Assembly (NCBI GenBank): GCA_013397455.1
Contig: VYZB01000015.1
Location: 2,503,560 to 2,567,559 of the forward strand
Length of the DNA stretch: 64,000 nt
Reading direction: 5' to 3'
From: Crotophaga sulcirostris
Taxonomy: Eukaryota > Chordata > Aves > Cuculiformes > Crotophagidae
Of the stretch, positions 50,680-64,000 are shown piece by piece (within the stretch, counting starts at the first letter, position 1; each line of letters begins with the position of its first letter). The translations under genes were made by a program, and so were the position numbers. The notes beneath the pieces are model-generated. The model had not been told where the DNA came from. It did no database searches and worked only from the letters and a program-made list of their open reading frames with translations.

Positions 50680-53600
50680 TGTGAGGTAGTTTATAAATAC
50701 TTGTATATTTACAGTAGCAATCAAAACGGGAGTCACATGCTTACCTTCAGGAAGGCCGCTGAAAGTAGCTGGATACTATAGGGTTTGGAATTACTTCCTC
50801 ACTACAGCATAGAGATATGCAATGAATAATTAAACAGAAATTGATTTCACATGGCATTCCCCATTGCATTTGTTCTACTATTGCTGAAAAATACAAGGTT
50901 CCTAATCAGAGCTAGTTCAAGAGAGATGGGGCTTTGCACTCTTGTTGCAACCCAAATTGGACTGTCCAGGGGCCAGAGACTCCTACAGCACTCTGATGGC
51001 ATTGTCTCCATCCATCATTTGCAGACTGAAGCAATGATCCCATGTCCCCGATCTGCCAGGGGCTCTTGGTGAAGGATGGTCTAGGAAAGATGGTGCTACC
51101 TCACCAGGAGGCACCTCCTTTACTTCATCCTTGAAGCCTGTAGGGCCTGGTTTGAACACCTATCTCAGCCCTTCCCCCAGGAGAGCAGTTTTCCACGTGC
51201 AGATGGTTGGAGGACAGTAGATATCTACCTAGCACCACTACCCTGAATACTCTGAGGCATAAAGACTCCTACAAGTGACCACCACACAAGTGCCTCGTTT
51301 TCCTCATCCTTCTCCTTTCTCCCTGCGTGCCCATTGATGTTATTTTCATCTCAGCAAAGAGAGAATTTACCTTGAGAATAAATCAACTGTCTGAAAAAAT
51401 AAAATGAACACTACTCATGTAAAACCCTAACCTTTTTCGAAGTGGCAGTGACTGAATTAGGAGCCACCTCTTCCCCTCCTGAATATTTTCAGCACTTCCC
51501 TTGTTTTTCCACATAAAGACTCAAAGGCAAAACTGCACCTCCCCAATACCAAGGAAGGATGTGCAAGGTCTCATGTCCCAGATGCTCAGTCTAAATTGCC
51601 AGAAAAGCTCAGTTCCTGCTTAGGTCAATAAATAAAAGTAGATTTTTAAATGTCTCACATTGCTATTATGGGCCAGGATATGTCAGTGAGAGTGGTCTTC
51701 TGGAGAGGTCAATATCTCTTTGTAAATCTCATTTGTGGGCTTAACTGGGAACACTGGAATAAGCATGGTCCCTGCCTCCCTAATCCCACACCTTCAGCAT
51801 GAGATCCAGGCTCCTTTTGTCACGGAAAGTCTTGTAGTCCAATTCCTACCTCTTTTCCCCCTCACCCCCAGCACAACTATTTTTTGTGTGTAAGAATTAA
51901 TATTGGATAAAAATGGAGATAAAACTGATTGAATCAAGGGAGCAACATTATCATTCTCTTTACTTTCCATTCTCTATCGCTTGCACTGCTGACGGATAAT
52001 GAGATTTGCTTTTCATCAGGATCCTCCAGGTTGATGCCTAAGAAGAGGGCTGCGGGCTGTGATTTACTGAGCCGGAAGGCAGGATTAGGTGGGTTATGTA
52101 AGCAAGACAGCAAAATCAATCACGAATTAAATTTAAACTCATTCCAGCATTGTGTTGAACCGTGCCCTTTCCCCTTCAGCTTGAGGAGAATTGCAGAGAT
52201 CTGTACAATGATTTGAGAAGTGGCTTTCAGGCACTGTACCTCCTACTCCTTTCCATCTTGGCTGTTCACACTGCCAGATGCTGCCAGCATCTTTTGCTTC
52301 AGTTATCCAGCAGCAATGTGTGCTGACGTGTTTCTCCCATGCAAGCATGAAACAAAATTAATATAAAATGTATGTGCAGGCCCAGTCAATTAAGTCTGCT
52401 CCTGGTTCAGTGATCAGTAAATCTGGATTTGTGTAAGGCAATGGCTTGTCCGCCCAGCATGTAGAGATAACCAGGACAAGCAGAGCCAGGGGTGACCATG
52501 GGGATGGCATGTGGTGGGAAGTGAAGAAGGCTGGATTTGTACTGTGGCAGAGACATCTCCTTCAGAGATGTCAGGCCTAAGAGGTGCTCCAGTTCCTTGC
52601 CTTAAGAGAGCCAGAAGAGGCATTGCTGCCTGGAACCACCACCATGTTGCTAGTTTGTGAGGTGGTTACAGCACTGTCCTCTCACTGAGAGGATGAGGAG
52701 GGCTGCCCGTCACCTCTGTCCCATGCACGGGACACCCGATGCTGGCCATCCCGCCTTTCCCTCTGCCCTGGGAAAGCATCTGCGGTAGTGTGAGCTGTCA
52801 TGGGGAAAGCCACCCAACAGGTATCTTCCCTGCTGCTAGAAGCTTTCTGCCTGCTTTCATTATTTAAAGAGTGTGAAAGAAGTTTTGGTTTATATTGTTT
52901 TCTGTCCAAGCTTGACAACCAGACTGTTTACAGTAACAGGGTTAGGTACAGATTAATCTGTTTCTATTATCAGGACTAATGTCTGACTCCATGAAGTTAT
53001 TTAGGCTCCTAATAATAAACATAGGCACCAGGCTTGCCATAGATTTCAAAACTGAAATGTCTCTGAATATCTGGGTCTAAGTGGCCATATCAGTAAAACC
53101 ATGGAACTACTTGTACAAATGGGGCTATCAAACACATAGACTAACCAACTAAAAAATAGAGATTGCTTTTTGCTAATTGTTTTCATTAATAATTATTTTG
53201 CTACTATTGGTTCAAGCTCTTTTTCTCCAGTACAGTGCATCAGTACTATGCTTCTGCAAGAGCTCCAGAAAGTAAAACTGACATCAAAATGAGAAACGTT
53301 TGGTTTTTTTCTAAACTAGTTCACTGTGATAAAACAAGCAAGCATAATACCTACAAATACTGACTTTAAAGTGTTATTTCTTCATATAATCTACAATATT
53401 ATCAGTTTAGCAATCCTACTTCTAAAGCTACAGACCCATTTTTAAATATACAGAGCCAGACAGTACACTGATGCAAATAATAATTTCACTGATTTGATCA
53501 AAGTGGCTTTAATTTTTGTTAAGTGACAAACAGATCCAGTAGTATCTGTCCTCTATTTTTAGCTTTACTGCAGAACTCCACATTGTCCCTGGTATAGTAA

Positions 53601-56295
53601 AATGACACCTTCTACAAAGACAAGAAATTCATTGACTTCATATTCTAAACAAGCCATTGTTAAAATAAATTGAAGTCTCTTAACTCTTAACAATAGTGAG
53701 TCAAATGGATCTGACCTCTGTGGGTGGAACTTTAATTATGCCTGCTATGTTTAAGAAAGTACAGTATTGTAATAATATTATTCATTGCATACCAGGAGTT
53801 CCATCAAAGGCTTGACAATCCCAGGAAACGATGCACATCCTCATTTACAGTACTGCTAAAATGCTAAATATGTCCGGTCATATAAAGCTTGGTCCTGTGA
53901 AGTTTTGGCATCGTTGCTTAATAGGAACTAACAACAACTCCAACCATCCCTTTCCCTAAGGGACTGACATTGTGCTCAATCACAGCATGCCAACTTTAGC
54001 CCTCTCTATAAAAGGACAACTGGGATAAAAATCCAGCAAAAACAAGTGGCATTGCTGCTGTACAATGAGGTGTTTGTGAGGGGAGGGAAGGAAGCAGGTG
54101 AATCTGTGGTTATGTGGTGTGGAAAGGTAATTTATAGCCTGTAGAGGACAGAAGGACTGCTGGAGGGGGGAAGAGCGCAATGTGACATAAAAGCAAGGTC
54201 TCTGCAGAGCCTGCAGTCTCTCCTAACCAGCTCAGGTATGAACTGGAGTTCCCAGACACCAAACTGCGCTCACAAAGGGTGACAAGCTGCCTCCTACTGT
54301 CCAGTGGGCAACGGAGGTGGCTCAGGAGGCTCTCCAGCCCAGTTGATACGAAAACCAGTTGGGAGCAACAAAGCCTGGCATCTCCTTCAAATGATGTGGC
54401 TATTCTGTACTTGCTTGACAATTAACTTTGAACTGATTTAATTGCAGTGAACAGAAAAGTTGTCTGCAGCAATCCTTTTATTTTGGTGAAATACAGGATG
54501 CCATCTCTCAGTCATACTTATCCCTCACAGCTACGTGTGTTCATAGAAATAATAACGGGTTTATTTGGAGTAATAGGCTTTGTAATAGACCCTGTTGAAA
54601 TACTTTTTCAGGTGGAAATGAGTCACGATGTTCAAGCACCTAGAAAATTAAACTTTTGCCCTAATCTTATGTTTTCATTGCAGCAGGTGGGTCTTTAGTT
54701 GGGGTCCCACACCTGCTGGAATTCAACCCCACCATTTAGCTTTCCTGACCAGCTTGCTAAATCTCCTCCCTGTTGAGAGCTGTTTTTTTGTGTTTGCTCT
54801 CTATTTGAAGGCCCACTGATCACTTATGTCTGGAAGACACCAAGCAGGAAACCTGCAAGCCATTTGTGAGGCAGCCTCTCCTCTCCCAAAGTCAGGAGGA
54901 GAACCTCTGGGACTGCCCGGGCCTTCCTCTCCTCAGAACTGGCTCCACCATGTGGCCAGTTCCCTCACCCGCCACCGCCTGCAGCCCCAGCCGGGTGACG
55001 AGCTGCTTGGTGGCCACTCTGCAGGAGCTGCCCCAGGAAGGTGGTCTGAAGGGGGATTTCAGCTGCTCATCTTGACTTTCCTTTGGAGAAAAGACCACAT
55101 TTAAAGACGATTTTGCATCTTTTCTAACCCATAAAAGTTCAAGAAAATACATGCAATCCTAGCTATCGCAGACATTTTTTTGTTTCCATTTAAATTTTTC
55201 AAGAATTATCAGCCAGCCCAGGGTGGATTGAAACCCCATATTTTCCTTCGAAAATTTAGAAATCTGCTTTACTAAAACTAGTGTAGAAATCCCCACAAAC
55301 TACTGTCCCAGGAACTGGAGGTGGGGGGGGACCGTGTGCGAGTTGGTTGACAGGAGTTGTCCCCTTGCCAAATGCAAGCCCAAGGTCCCAGATCGCTCCA
55401 AGGCCACCTCATGGATAGCCTCTCCAGGGAGCAAGATGCACGGCTTCAAGAAGCAGCATAAGAGGGCTGCCTACCTTTCCCAACACAAAAAAAAGGCAGC
55501 ACGCAGAAGCCAGCAGCTGCCTTCTGATAAATTCATCCCACTCTTAAAATGGTTCCCTACCTTAAAGACCTTTTGGAAAGGTGGTCAGCAAGCAGAGGGA
55601 GCAGAATAATTGCTCTCATGGACAGCAGTGCCCTGCAGGCCACCACACCGCTAGCCTCCCATGTGAACTGGTATGTTGATGCTGTGATAGGGAAGACGGC
55701 ATCAAGGAAACGCTGCCTTTGCAGGGCTAGAAAATGTTAAATCTGTCCATCGTATTCCAGAGGGGTTGGCTGAACACAGAGCACCCATCATATCTCTTAT
55801 GGAAGCCTGCAATCTCAGTGCTGGATCTTATTTTTGTTAAAAAGGTACAAAATTGCATTTGAAGTCTCTTTAGTACTTCCATTATAGACTTTAAAGCTGT
55901 TGGAAGATGCTGGTGGGCAAAAAAACCAAACATTCTTATGTTATGTGCTTAAAATGTTCCTTTGGAGCAGCGTACCCCAGAACTTGAAATGTAAGGTCTG
56001 TCACACCTCAGGTATGGACTCAGCCACAAGTTTAACGTTGAACTGAGCAGGTCACTTTTGATTGCCCATAACAGCTTAGAGTTATTAATAGCTACAAAAT
56101 ACATAATGTCCTCTCTCAGCAGAAATGTGGCTTTCTATTTTATTAAAACTTTATAACATTTCCTTCTCACTAACCTGGGAGGATGGCATTTACATCATCT
56201 ACTTAGCCCTCCAGCCTACCAATTTGGAAATGTATAAAGCAGCTCATTTAATCTGATAGCATTTTCTTTTCTTTTTTCTCTGTACTTGCTGAAAA

Positions 56296-56980
56296 GCAGC
56301 TTGGCAGAAAAGGCCCTGGGGGTCCTGGTGGACACGCAGTTGAACATGAGCCAGCAAAATGTCCTTGCCGCAAAGAAGGCAAACGGTACCCTAGGCTGCA
56401 TCAGGCAAAGTACTGCCTGCAAGTCAAGGGAGATGATCCTTCCCCTCTACCCAGCACCAGTGAGGCCACATCTGGAGTGCTGTGTCCAGTTCTGGTCTCC
56501 CCAGTACAAGAGAGATGTGAAGCTACTAGAGAGAGTGCAGCAAAGGGCCACATGGATGATGAAGGGACTGGAGCACCTCACATATGCAGAGAGGTTGAGA
56601 CTGCTGGGACTGTTCAGCCTGGAGAAGAGAAGGTCAAGGGGATCTCATCAATGTGTACAAATATTTAAAGGGAGGGTGCAAAGAGGACAGAGCCAGGCTC
56701 TTTTCAGTGGTGCCCAGAGACAGGATCAGATGCAATGAGCACAACCTGAAACACAGGACATTACTTCTGAATATCAGGAAACATTTTTTCACTATGAGAG
56801 GTGACTGAGCACTGGCACAGTTTGCCCAGGGAGGTTGCAGTCTCCATGCTTGGAAATATTCAAAATCCATCTAGACATGGTCTTGGGCAACCAGCTTTAT
56901 GTGGCCTTGTCTCAGCAAAGCTGGGATGGACCAGATTAGCTCAAGGTCACTTCCAACCTCAACCATTCTGTGATTCTATG
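56296..56980 (+). mobile_element. CR1 LINE 3' fragment (ORF2 C-terminus plus tail)
   Basis: The + strand encodes CR1-like ALGVLVDTQLNMSQQNVLAA, then PAPVRPHLECCVQFWSPQYK, LLERVQQRATWMMKGLEHLT and AERLRLLGLFSLEKRRS. Frameshifts then break the frame. The tail ends in the typical CCATTCTGTGATTCTATG. It starts after the RT domain, so it is 5'-truncated and inactive. Confidence 0.92.
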
Positions 56981-59900
56981 AATCCTGGATACACAACCAT
57001 CCTGTACAGGCCACAAGGATATATCCAGTGTTAAAAGCAGACACAGACTGTGAAGGGCAATGGCTCACTAAGGAATTGCTGTAGTCAACGAGGACAGTTA
57101 CCCACAGGCATCCCACCTAAACAGGTCTGCGGTAACAGCAAGGTGTTGGGGGGAAGATAAAAACTAAGACAGTGCTGGCTCCTTTGACAGCTGGTTAATT
57201 GGATTTGATAGCTCAGATCCCTTCTGATTTCTGATGTTACATGACAGGTGCAACCCAGTCATTGTCTTTATCTTCTGGGTGCATGGAAGAGATGATGGTT
57301 TTTCCTTTCAGACACTACTCCAAAATTTGTCTTTCACCTCTGAGTCCTGTGAGCCTTGCTTGGGTAACAGGTTCACATTGTAGTAGTTCCTGCTGTTGTA
57401 CCATGCAGAGCGGAGAGCAGAGCACAGCTCCATGCACAACACAGGGACTTCAAGACTGCAGCAGAGGGGGTCGAAGAAGGTGCCCAACTCACTGAATTCC
57501 TATTGGGAAGGTTACTTCACTATCTTTAGTTATTATTCACAGATGTGAAGTTGATTACAGCTTCTGTCAGCATTTTAAGTTCAAAGGACTAAAAAACTTC
57601 AGGTGGAAAATCCCACTGCAAAAACTCCTAGTGTAACTGCTGAAAATAATTTTTGAATATAGGAGAACAAAATAAAACAAAACAGCCTAGAAAAACCCCA
57701 AGGCATGTGACAGTGGACCTAGGATATAATAACATAGGTGCTTAATTTTATATTCCATGAGTAATCTCTGCGATCTGACAGAACTTTTCACAGTGCACAA
57801 AGCTAAAGGCCTCCTCCAGCCCAGCCTGGATGTGACTGCATTAGCTTGAGCACCATAACATTAACAACTCCTCCACCTAGCTGCCTTTTTCCATAATGTC
57901 ACCCTGAGCAGCTGCAGACAAGCAGAGGCTCGTTGGTGGGTTATTTTGGGGGAAGTGCCAGAAATTATTTATTTCAACAGACTTTTGAACATACTGTGCT
58001 ATACTGCTATTCTTAGAATGTATTAAGTGGGGTGTGCTTTTAGTAGAGTGGATGCTTAATTTTTGTTTTGGATAAAGATTTTTTATTATGCACTAAAAAT
58101 ACACCAGCGGTATTATATATGATTAAGGGATGTTCTTTTTAGTGGCACGACTATTAGCAAGCCGGCTATGAAAAAAAGTGTTTATTGGATTGTTAGCAGC
58201 ACTTCAGTTTGTATTGGACCCTTAGCTAGGAACCTCACAAGTGACTCTTCTGCTGTTTCTGGGTGATCACCTGGGGATTATTGCCTAGGGACTGTAATAA
58301 AAAAGCCCAGTTTGCGTGCAGCAAATCACAAATGTCTAAATTATGTTATCAACATAAACTATTTGATAATAATACAAAGCTAAATTACTCTGAAAAAGCT
58401 GACGATGGTGGTGTTGGCATTGATGCAATTCTTGTGAACTATACAGTAAATAATTGGAGATCTGAAGTTATTTTTTTAAAGTTATGGCCAAGTTTTGTTC
58501 TTATTTTAGTCTCTTGGATTACAGCCTGCTGTACTTAGGACATGACATTTGCTGAACACATTTAAAGAATGCATTTAAAGAAACATATGCAAATCCAAAA
58601 CTACTTAATAGGAATTAACAGAAGAAATAATCATCTATTCATCCTCCAGTTACTGCCATCGCGAAACAGCAGAGTTATGGATACAGAATTCCTCAACAGG
58701 GGGAATGGCAACTACAAGAAATTTTGAGAAGTCTGGTGTATCCAAAACCTCAAGGAAGGGAAAATGACATGCAAGACCCAAAACTGCAAGCAACTGAGAA
58801 AGAAAAAGATTTCAAGCCAGATTATTTTTGATTTTTTTTTCTGAGCACCTTTGAACTGCAACAGTTAATCAATACTTTGGAGAAATTATGTCTGTGCTAA
58901 AGATTCAGCATTTTATATGAAATATATGGGATTCTTCTGTAGTAGAACCAGCAAAGGTCAAAGAGTGTTCCTAAATTCTCTATGTTAGATAAGGAAGATC
59001 AGACAAATCAATCCACCTCTATTTATCATGCAAAAAAATCAACTAATGGACCTTTTACATCTGTTTATAAAGTAAAATCTTTTAGATATTCATATGAGTA
59101 CAAAAATATTGATTCACATGAAACAAAGCTATTAAATTGCAGAGTTATAGTATTCTCCAGTATGGTTCAGACTGCATAAGCTCTTGATAGATTAAATGTT
59201 TTCATCCTTTAGGGAAAACAAAACGAAGAAAAGAATACAGTGATGGAGCGCTGTTTGAAAGGTTTATTGATGTAAGAGAGTACTGTTATGCAATAGGAGC
59301 AGTACCTCTGTCTATGGACTCCAGCTGAATGGTACAAATTAGGAGTCAACATGCAAATAATAAAATACCAACCAACACTCCTGTATGACAGGCCTCAGAA
59401 AGGTTTAACTTCATAGGGCTCCTTCAGTTCCTCAGTAACTCCTAGGTATGTCTAATTCATTATACATCTGTAATAAAGATATGAGGTAAAGAAGTCAAAA
59501 TGATGAATTTGCAGCTAACAATTCCTTAAGCTCAAATATTGTAAAATAACCAGAAAGATGCAGTTCACCCATCCCCTCACTAATCAAGAACATTAATGGT
59601 TATAATCCTATGCCAAAATGAAAGAAAAGACGAGATCTTACATGAAGTATATTAAGAATCAGTCATTTAAAAATTCAGCATATAATTTGAAATGTTCTTC
59701 TTCTTACTGCTGCATGGGAAATATAGAAAGTATATAAATGAAAATAATTTATACATCAATACAATTACAGTAAAATTTCCCAAGTAGATGGCTGAATCTA
59801 CAGTGGGCACAGGCTGAGACTGAGAACTAGAAACACTTTCAGTGTTGGCTGAGAAGTAGGTATCAGAAGCTGAGTCTTGCCAAGCTGTGTATTTAGATAA

Positions 59901-61767
59901 TACTAAATTACAAAGCTAAGAGCACGGATCTATCTAGAAACACTAATTAGCCTCTCTTTAAGTAAAGAGTATGCAGAAAAAAATCAAGACACATAAAACT
60001 AGTACTTTGGGAAAGAACAGTATGAAAAAGCAGAAATGGATACTGCTTCTTGTCATTCCTCAATCTTTTGAGACTGCAAGGTTTTTGAAGGAATGACCTA
60101 CGCAGCTGCAATCATGTAGCACATCCTTGGGCAGTATTTGAAAGTAATCATAACCACATTTACAGTGTGAAATACAAAATCCCTGGCAGTAACTCACAGC
60201 CCCACCAACTCCTAGTAAACACTGCACCTTCACAATACACAGCTTGTGTGTGTATTTCACGCTGAGTTTGTCCCAGGCATTCATGAAGCACATGAGTCTG
60301 GTTGACTCACATATTGTGCACCATTACACCACCTGATGGAAGCAAGTGGCTCGCAGTGTGAGATCCTACAGCTTGGTGCAAGAAGAGGCTGACAGAGGAG
60401 TATGGAATCTTTTGTCGCATTTTTGCTTATTCTGGTTATTTACACAAATGTAAAAGACTCTGCTTTCCTAGATATTTCCACTGTATTCTCAGCTTTTTGT
60501 TGGCTTTACCAGTTAACTCTGCTCCCTTTCACCCTCCTCTTGCTCTGTTACACACGTGCTCCCGCAGCAGAACCTCTCTGCCCAAAGAGTTCAAGCCCAT
60601 GTGTGCCTTTCATTTGAGCTTAACTTGGCTTCCACTTACCTATCTCCTGTAGTTCTAAAATGAAGGGCAGCAGTAGTTACACTCAGCAGTTTCAGAAATA
60701 TTTATCACAACCTTCTACAACAAATTTGAGTGAAACTGGCAAGCCTGTTCAGGGCACTGAAGAGACCACTGTATAAGGTGGCTCACCTGAAATCCAATGT
60801 GTTAAATTAGTTAGATAGGTCATCATCCCACAAATTAGAAAACATTATTTGGAACAAGAAAACAATGCAGGCTAGTTTTGCTAAGGAGTACACCTTTAGT
60901 TCTTCATTTAAAATTGCAAGGTATGCATATACTTTATGCTGTGTTAAAAGCTCAAAGCATTTTTTGTCTTAAGACTGTGAATAAATGTGGTTGGTCACAG
61001 CTTACTGCTAGAATATTTGTTAAATGTTCATGGGAACTCTTCAAATAATTGAAGAATGGTGCCTCCATGGCAGGATAACACCCATCCCATTTCTTGCTGA
61101 GGAAACAATACGGTTATATATTATGAATTATGGCTAATTATTTCACATCCTGTTTCCTCACAACCACAAACACAGGAAGCCTTTTCTTCTTCATGATATT
61201 AAATCTTGCTGTGATTAACATCTTTAATATCTACACTGGGATGTATTCCAGAGGATTCCAGTCTATCTCCACAGAGCACAGACAAAGTGCCACCAAGACC
61301 TGGCATGGCAAGAGGAAAATTCTGCCCCAGTGCATTAAAAAATTCCTCTGATCCCATACAAAAGGGTTGCTGCTATCCATGAAGAACTAAGAAAGTACGA
61401 TTTCCTAGGGTTTTGCTCAAGATCTTCAGCTTCAGAGCCAGAACATACTTCAGCAGAACAGGAAACTCTCAGGAACTGACACATGGCTCCTGGATATGGA
61501 AATACTGTGAACCTGAAGTGTGTGCTGCCAAATTTTATCTGATCTGATCCCACCCATCAGATTCTTTTGAAGGCGAGTTTTGCCAAAGATTAAGCCAACA
61601 GGGTTCTTTTTATTTAGATTACTAAATGGTAAACATGGCTGGCTTAAACACCAACAGTGGAACCAGTAGTTGCTGATTGATCTCTTCTGATGAGTCAGAA
61701 GACCAAATAAAAATCAAAACCAACCAACCAAACAAAAAACAAAGTGGAGGTTTGAGAACTTTTTTTC
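56981..61767. other. Gene-free AT-rich intergenic stretch
   Basis: No gene, RNA gene or known transposon is recognised. The short open frames lack resemblance to proteins. The right end (about 61707-61744) is an A/C-rich simple tract of CCAA and CAAA units that abuts the LTR. Confidence 0.6.
61707..61744. repeat. A/C-rich simple-sequence tract next to the LTR
   Basis: AAAAATCAAAACCAACCAAC and following CAAA units form a low-complexity tract that ends about 24 bases before the LTR. Confidence 0.7.
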
Positions 61768-62356
61768 TGTCATGGTTTAACCCCAGCCAGCAGCTCAGCC
61801 CCACCCAGGTGTTTGTTTACATCCCCCTGGTGGGCTGGGAGAGAGAACTGGAAAAATACGTATAAGTGTGGAAATTCATGGGTTGAGATAAAGACAGTTT
61901 AATAGGTAAAGCAAAAGCCACGCATGCAAGCAAAGCAAAATAAGGAACTCATTCACTGCTTCCCGTTGGCAAGCAGGTGTTCAGCCATCTTCAGGAAAGC
62001 AGGGCTCCATCACACATAATGGTTACTTGGGAAGACAAATGCCATATCTCCAAACGTCTCCCCTCCCTTCTTCTTCCTGCAGCTTTATATGCTGAACATG
62101 ACACCACATGGTATGAAATATCCATTTGGTTGGTTGGAGTCAGCTGTCCCGGCTGTGTCCCCTCCCACCGTCTTGTGCAGCCCCAGGCTACTCACGAGTG
62201 AGGTTGTATGAGGAGCAAAAAAGGCCTTGACTCTGTGTAACCACTGCTCAGCAGTAACTAAAACCTTCCTGTGCTATCCAGAGTTTCCAGCACAGATCCA
62301 AAACATAGCCCCACACTATGAAGAAAATCAACCCTCTCCCAGACAAAACCAGGACA
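61768..62356 (-). mobile_element. Solo LTR of an avian ERVL-like endogenous retrovirus
   Basis: The 589-base element starts TG and ends CA. Read on the - strand it opens TGTCCTGGTTTTGTCTGGGA, contains a poly(A)-type ATTAAACTGTCTTTATCTCA and closes GGGGTTAAACCATGACA. This pattern is known from common solo LTRs of bird ERVL-type elements. The flanking 5-mers are TTTTC on the left and CTTTC on the right, a near-match target-site duplication. No internal viral genes are present, so it is a recombined solo LTR. The family name is from memory and unverified. Confidence 0.88.
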
Positions 62357-64000
62357 CTTTCCAACATGGACCCACAACAGTTCTCTATACTCTGACTGAT
62401 TATACCCTCAAAAAAGATTTTTTTAGCTGTTAAATCAACCTTTTGCATTCCCTTTGGCTAAAACACAGAAGTCTTGAATTCCTCATTAGTCTGTGTTAAC
62501 TCATCCCGCTTACTTTTTTTTTATAGAGTACCATGCTACATTTCCAAACAATGCTTGCAAGCAAAGGCATACTGCATGTACATAAAAACCACAATATCCC
62601 AAACAAACACATTTTTAAAACAAGGAAAGAAAATAAAAACAAAATAATGCTCTCAGTGTAGCCAAGTAGCTCAGACATCTTGACTTACAAAACACACAAC
62701 CTGCTTACTTGGATAGATACACACATGGCAGAACTTCAAAACTAAAAATTCCCTAGAAAGCAATAAGAATAAAAGCACCAAAGACAGAGATTTCTGAATA
62801 CTATGTTATTAGAAAAATGAGCTAAGTCATCTAATTAATTTCCAGTTTGTTTGGGTTGTTTTGGGGTTTTTTTTTAAAAATATATAAACACAAGCCAAAG
62901 TTGAATTTGAAACTAAAGCAATAATCAACATTCACTGCTGGAAAGAGAGAGAGAGAAAACCCCAGAAAATATCTGGAAAAAATAATAAAGCTATCCATTT
63001 GCAAATACTTCAAAGATAAGAAGAAGATAACGACCAACAGTAATTTTTCAAGAACAACTGATGCCAAACCAATCTCATTTCCTTTTATAGCAGAGTAACA
63101 GGCCCCTTGGATCAGACAGACCAAACCCTTATCATATACTTGATTTTACCAGGCCTTTCAATGCTGTTTAACTTAATAAGAAGATTGAGAAGGAATTTCA
63201 AAAGTTAAAAGCAGATAAAAATATCTTGCAAGAAGAAAGGGGACAATCTCATCCCAGTGCTCATGGGACCAAACGTATGGGCTTCTGATGCAGCAGGAAG
63301 GATCCTGTGTATGGATTAGAGTGCTTTCCAAAAATATACATAGCCTCCTTGAGGAGGCTTTGGAAGACAGAATTCATCACCAGAGATCTTGAAGAACAGA
63401 CTGAAGGAAGGAACAACATCTGCATGACTGACCCTGCATGGGGGCAGAGAGCATGAATGAGTTCTGAATAAACTCATTGAATCCAGACTATTTTTATGTC
63501 ATTTGAATATATCTACATTCTTTAAAAGCTCAGAATCCAAGAGCCAAATAGATGAATCATTCATTACTCAAACAAGCATCAAAAACCAGACAGCAAAAAT
63601 ATATCATTAATGGCCCTTTTGTTCCCTGGGCATAGGTTATTTTGGTGGCTTTAACTGATCACTCCCAACAGTGTCACAATAGGAAGAATAACCCACAGTG
63701 CTAAATTTTTTTCATCTTATCTCTTCCAGAGACAGAATGTAGTACTGGCAGCTTCAAGACTCCAGAATTACCACTTCAGGCTCATTCAGGCTTATTATGT
63801 TGAGAAGGTAATAATAATAAAGTCCCTTCCCTGTGCCTTTGTTGAAATGTTGCGTAGATGGTAAATGGCACCGGATCATTTCAATGCTGCAGGATACTTC
63901 AAAGTTAAGAATTTAAATTCACAGCACAAAACCACGAGTATCTCTATCTCCCCTCTGTGCTCTATGCGTAACCTGATTTCCGCACTCACGGATAACTACC
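62357..64000. other. Gene-free AT-rich end of the window
   Basis: Noncoding sequence with a short (GA)n run near 62943-62957 and a TAA triplet run at about 63810. No gene or transposon is recognised. Confidence 0.6.

Larger units (their letters stand above)
42487..56295. other. Gene-free intergenic stretch downstream of SLC38A1
   Basis: About 13.8 kb with only short open frames on both strands. None has family resemblance, and there is no consistent splice pattern. Small structures noted are inverted repeats at 43502-43542 and 48195-48226, a 16-base palindrome at 50664-50679, and an AT-rich tandem at 49366-49437. A GC-richer patch occurs at about 54890-55080. No transposon is recognised, though old diverged copies could be missed by eye. 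Confidence 0.6.

Noticed and set aside
56286..56738. Open frame of 150 codons as a gene
   Set aside because: It is CR1 ORF2 C-terminal sequence, frameshifted at the end.
42487..64000. Coding exons of the next gene on the chromosome (SCAF11 in the human order)
   Set aside because: No exon with recognisable protein sequence was seen. The neighbour may lie beyond the window.

Overview
The window looks like nuclear DNA from a bird. The evidence is one vertebrate multi-exon gene with GT-AG introns, several 5'-truncated CR1-type LINE fragments, and one solo LTR of an avian ERVL-like family. I cannot name the species. The LTR type suggests a neoavian or passerine genome, but that is inference.

The only gene I can support is SLC38A1 (SNAT1, a sodium-coupled neutral amino acid transporter) on the + strand. 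Fifteen coding exons run from 8148 to 35320. Joined, they give an unbroken reading frame of 1470 bases (489 residues plus stop). Every junction has a GT donor and an AG acceptor, and the phases agree. The start codon lies in an exon that begins at 8054 and is preceded by an in-frame stop at 8103-8105. The first, non-coding exon was not resolved. A CpG-dense patch at about 40-215 may be the edge of the promoter or first exon. The 3'UTR appears long, about 4.8-6.1 kb: no canonical AATAAA occurs between the stop codon and 40083, and then several occur up to 41443.

Layout: 1-620 CpG-rich edge; 620-8053 upstream or first-intron DNA with one CR1 scrap (5708-5815); 8054-35320 the gene body, with CR1 scraps in two introns (26037-26292 and 27528-27645); 35321 to about 41460 the 3'UTR; 41662-42486 a CR1 fragment carrying a broken reverse-transcriptase end; 42487-56295 gene-free; 56296-56980 another CR1 3' end; 56981-61767 gene-free; 61768-62356 a solo LTR on the - strand; 62357-64000 gene-free.

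I found no new biological system. The points worth a second look are small: an intron that is mostly CR1, overlapping Pumilio-type and poly(A) motifs in the 3'UTR, an extracellular loop that seems longer than in human, some perfect inverted repeats, and the LTR with near-identical flanking 5-mers.
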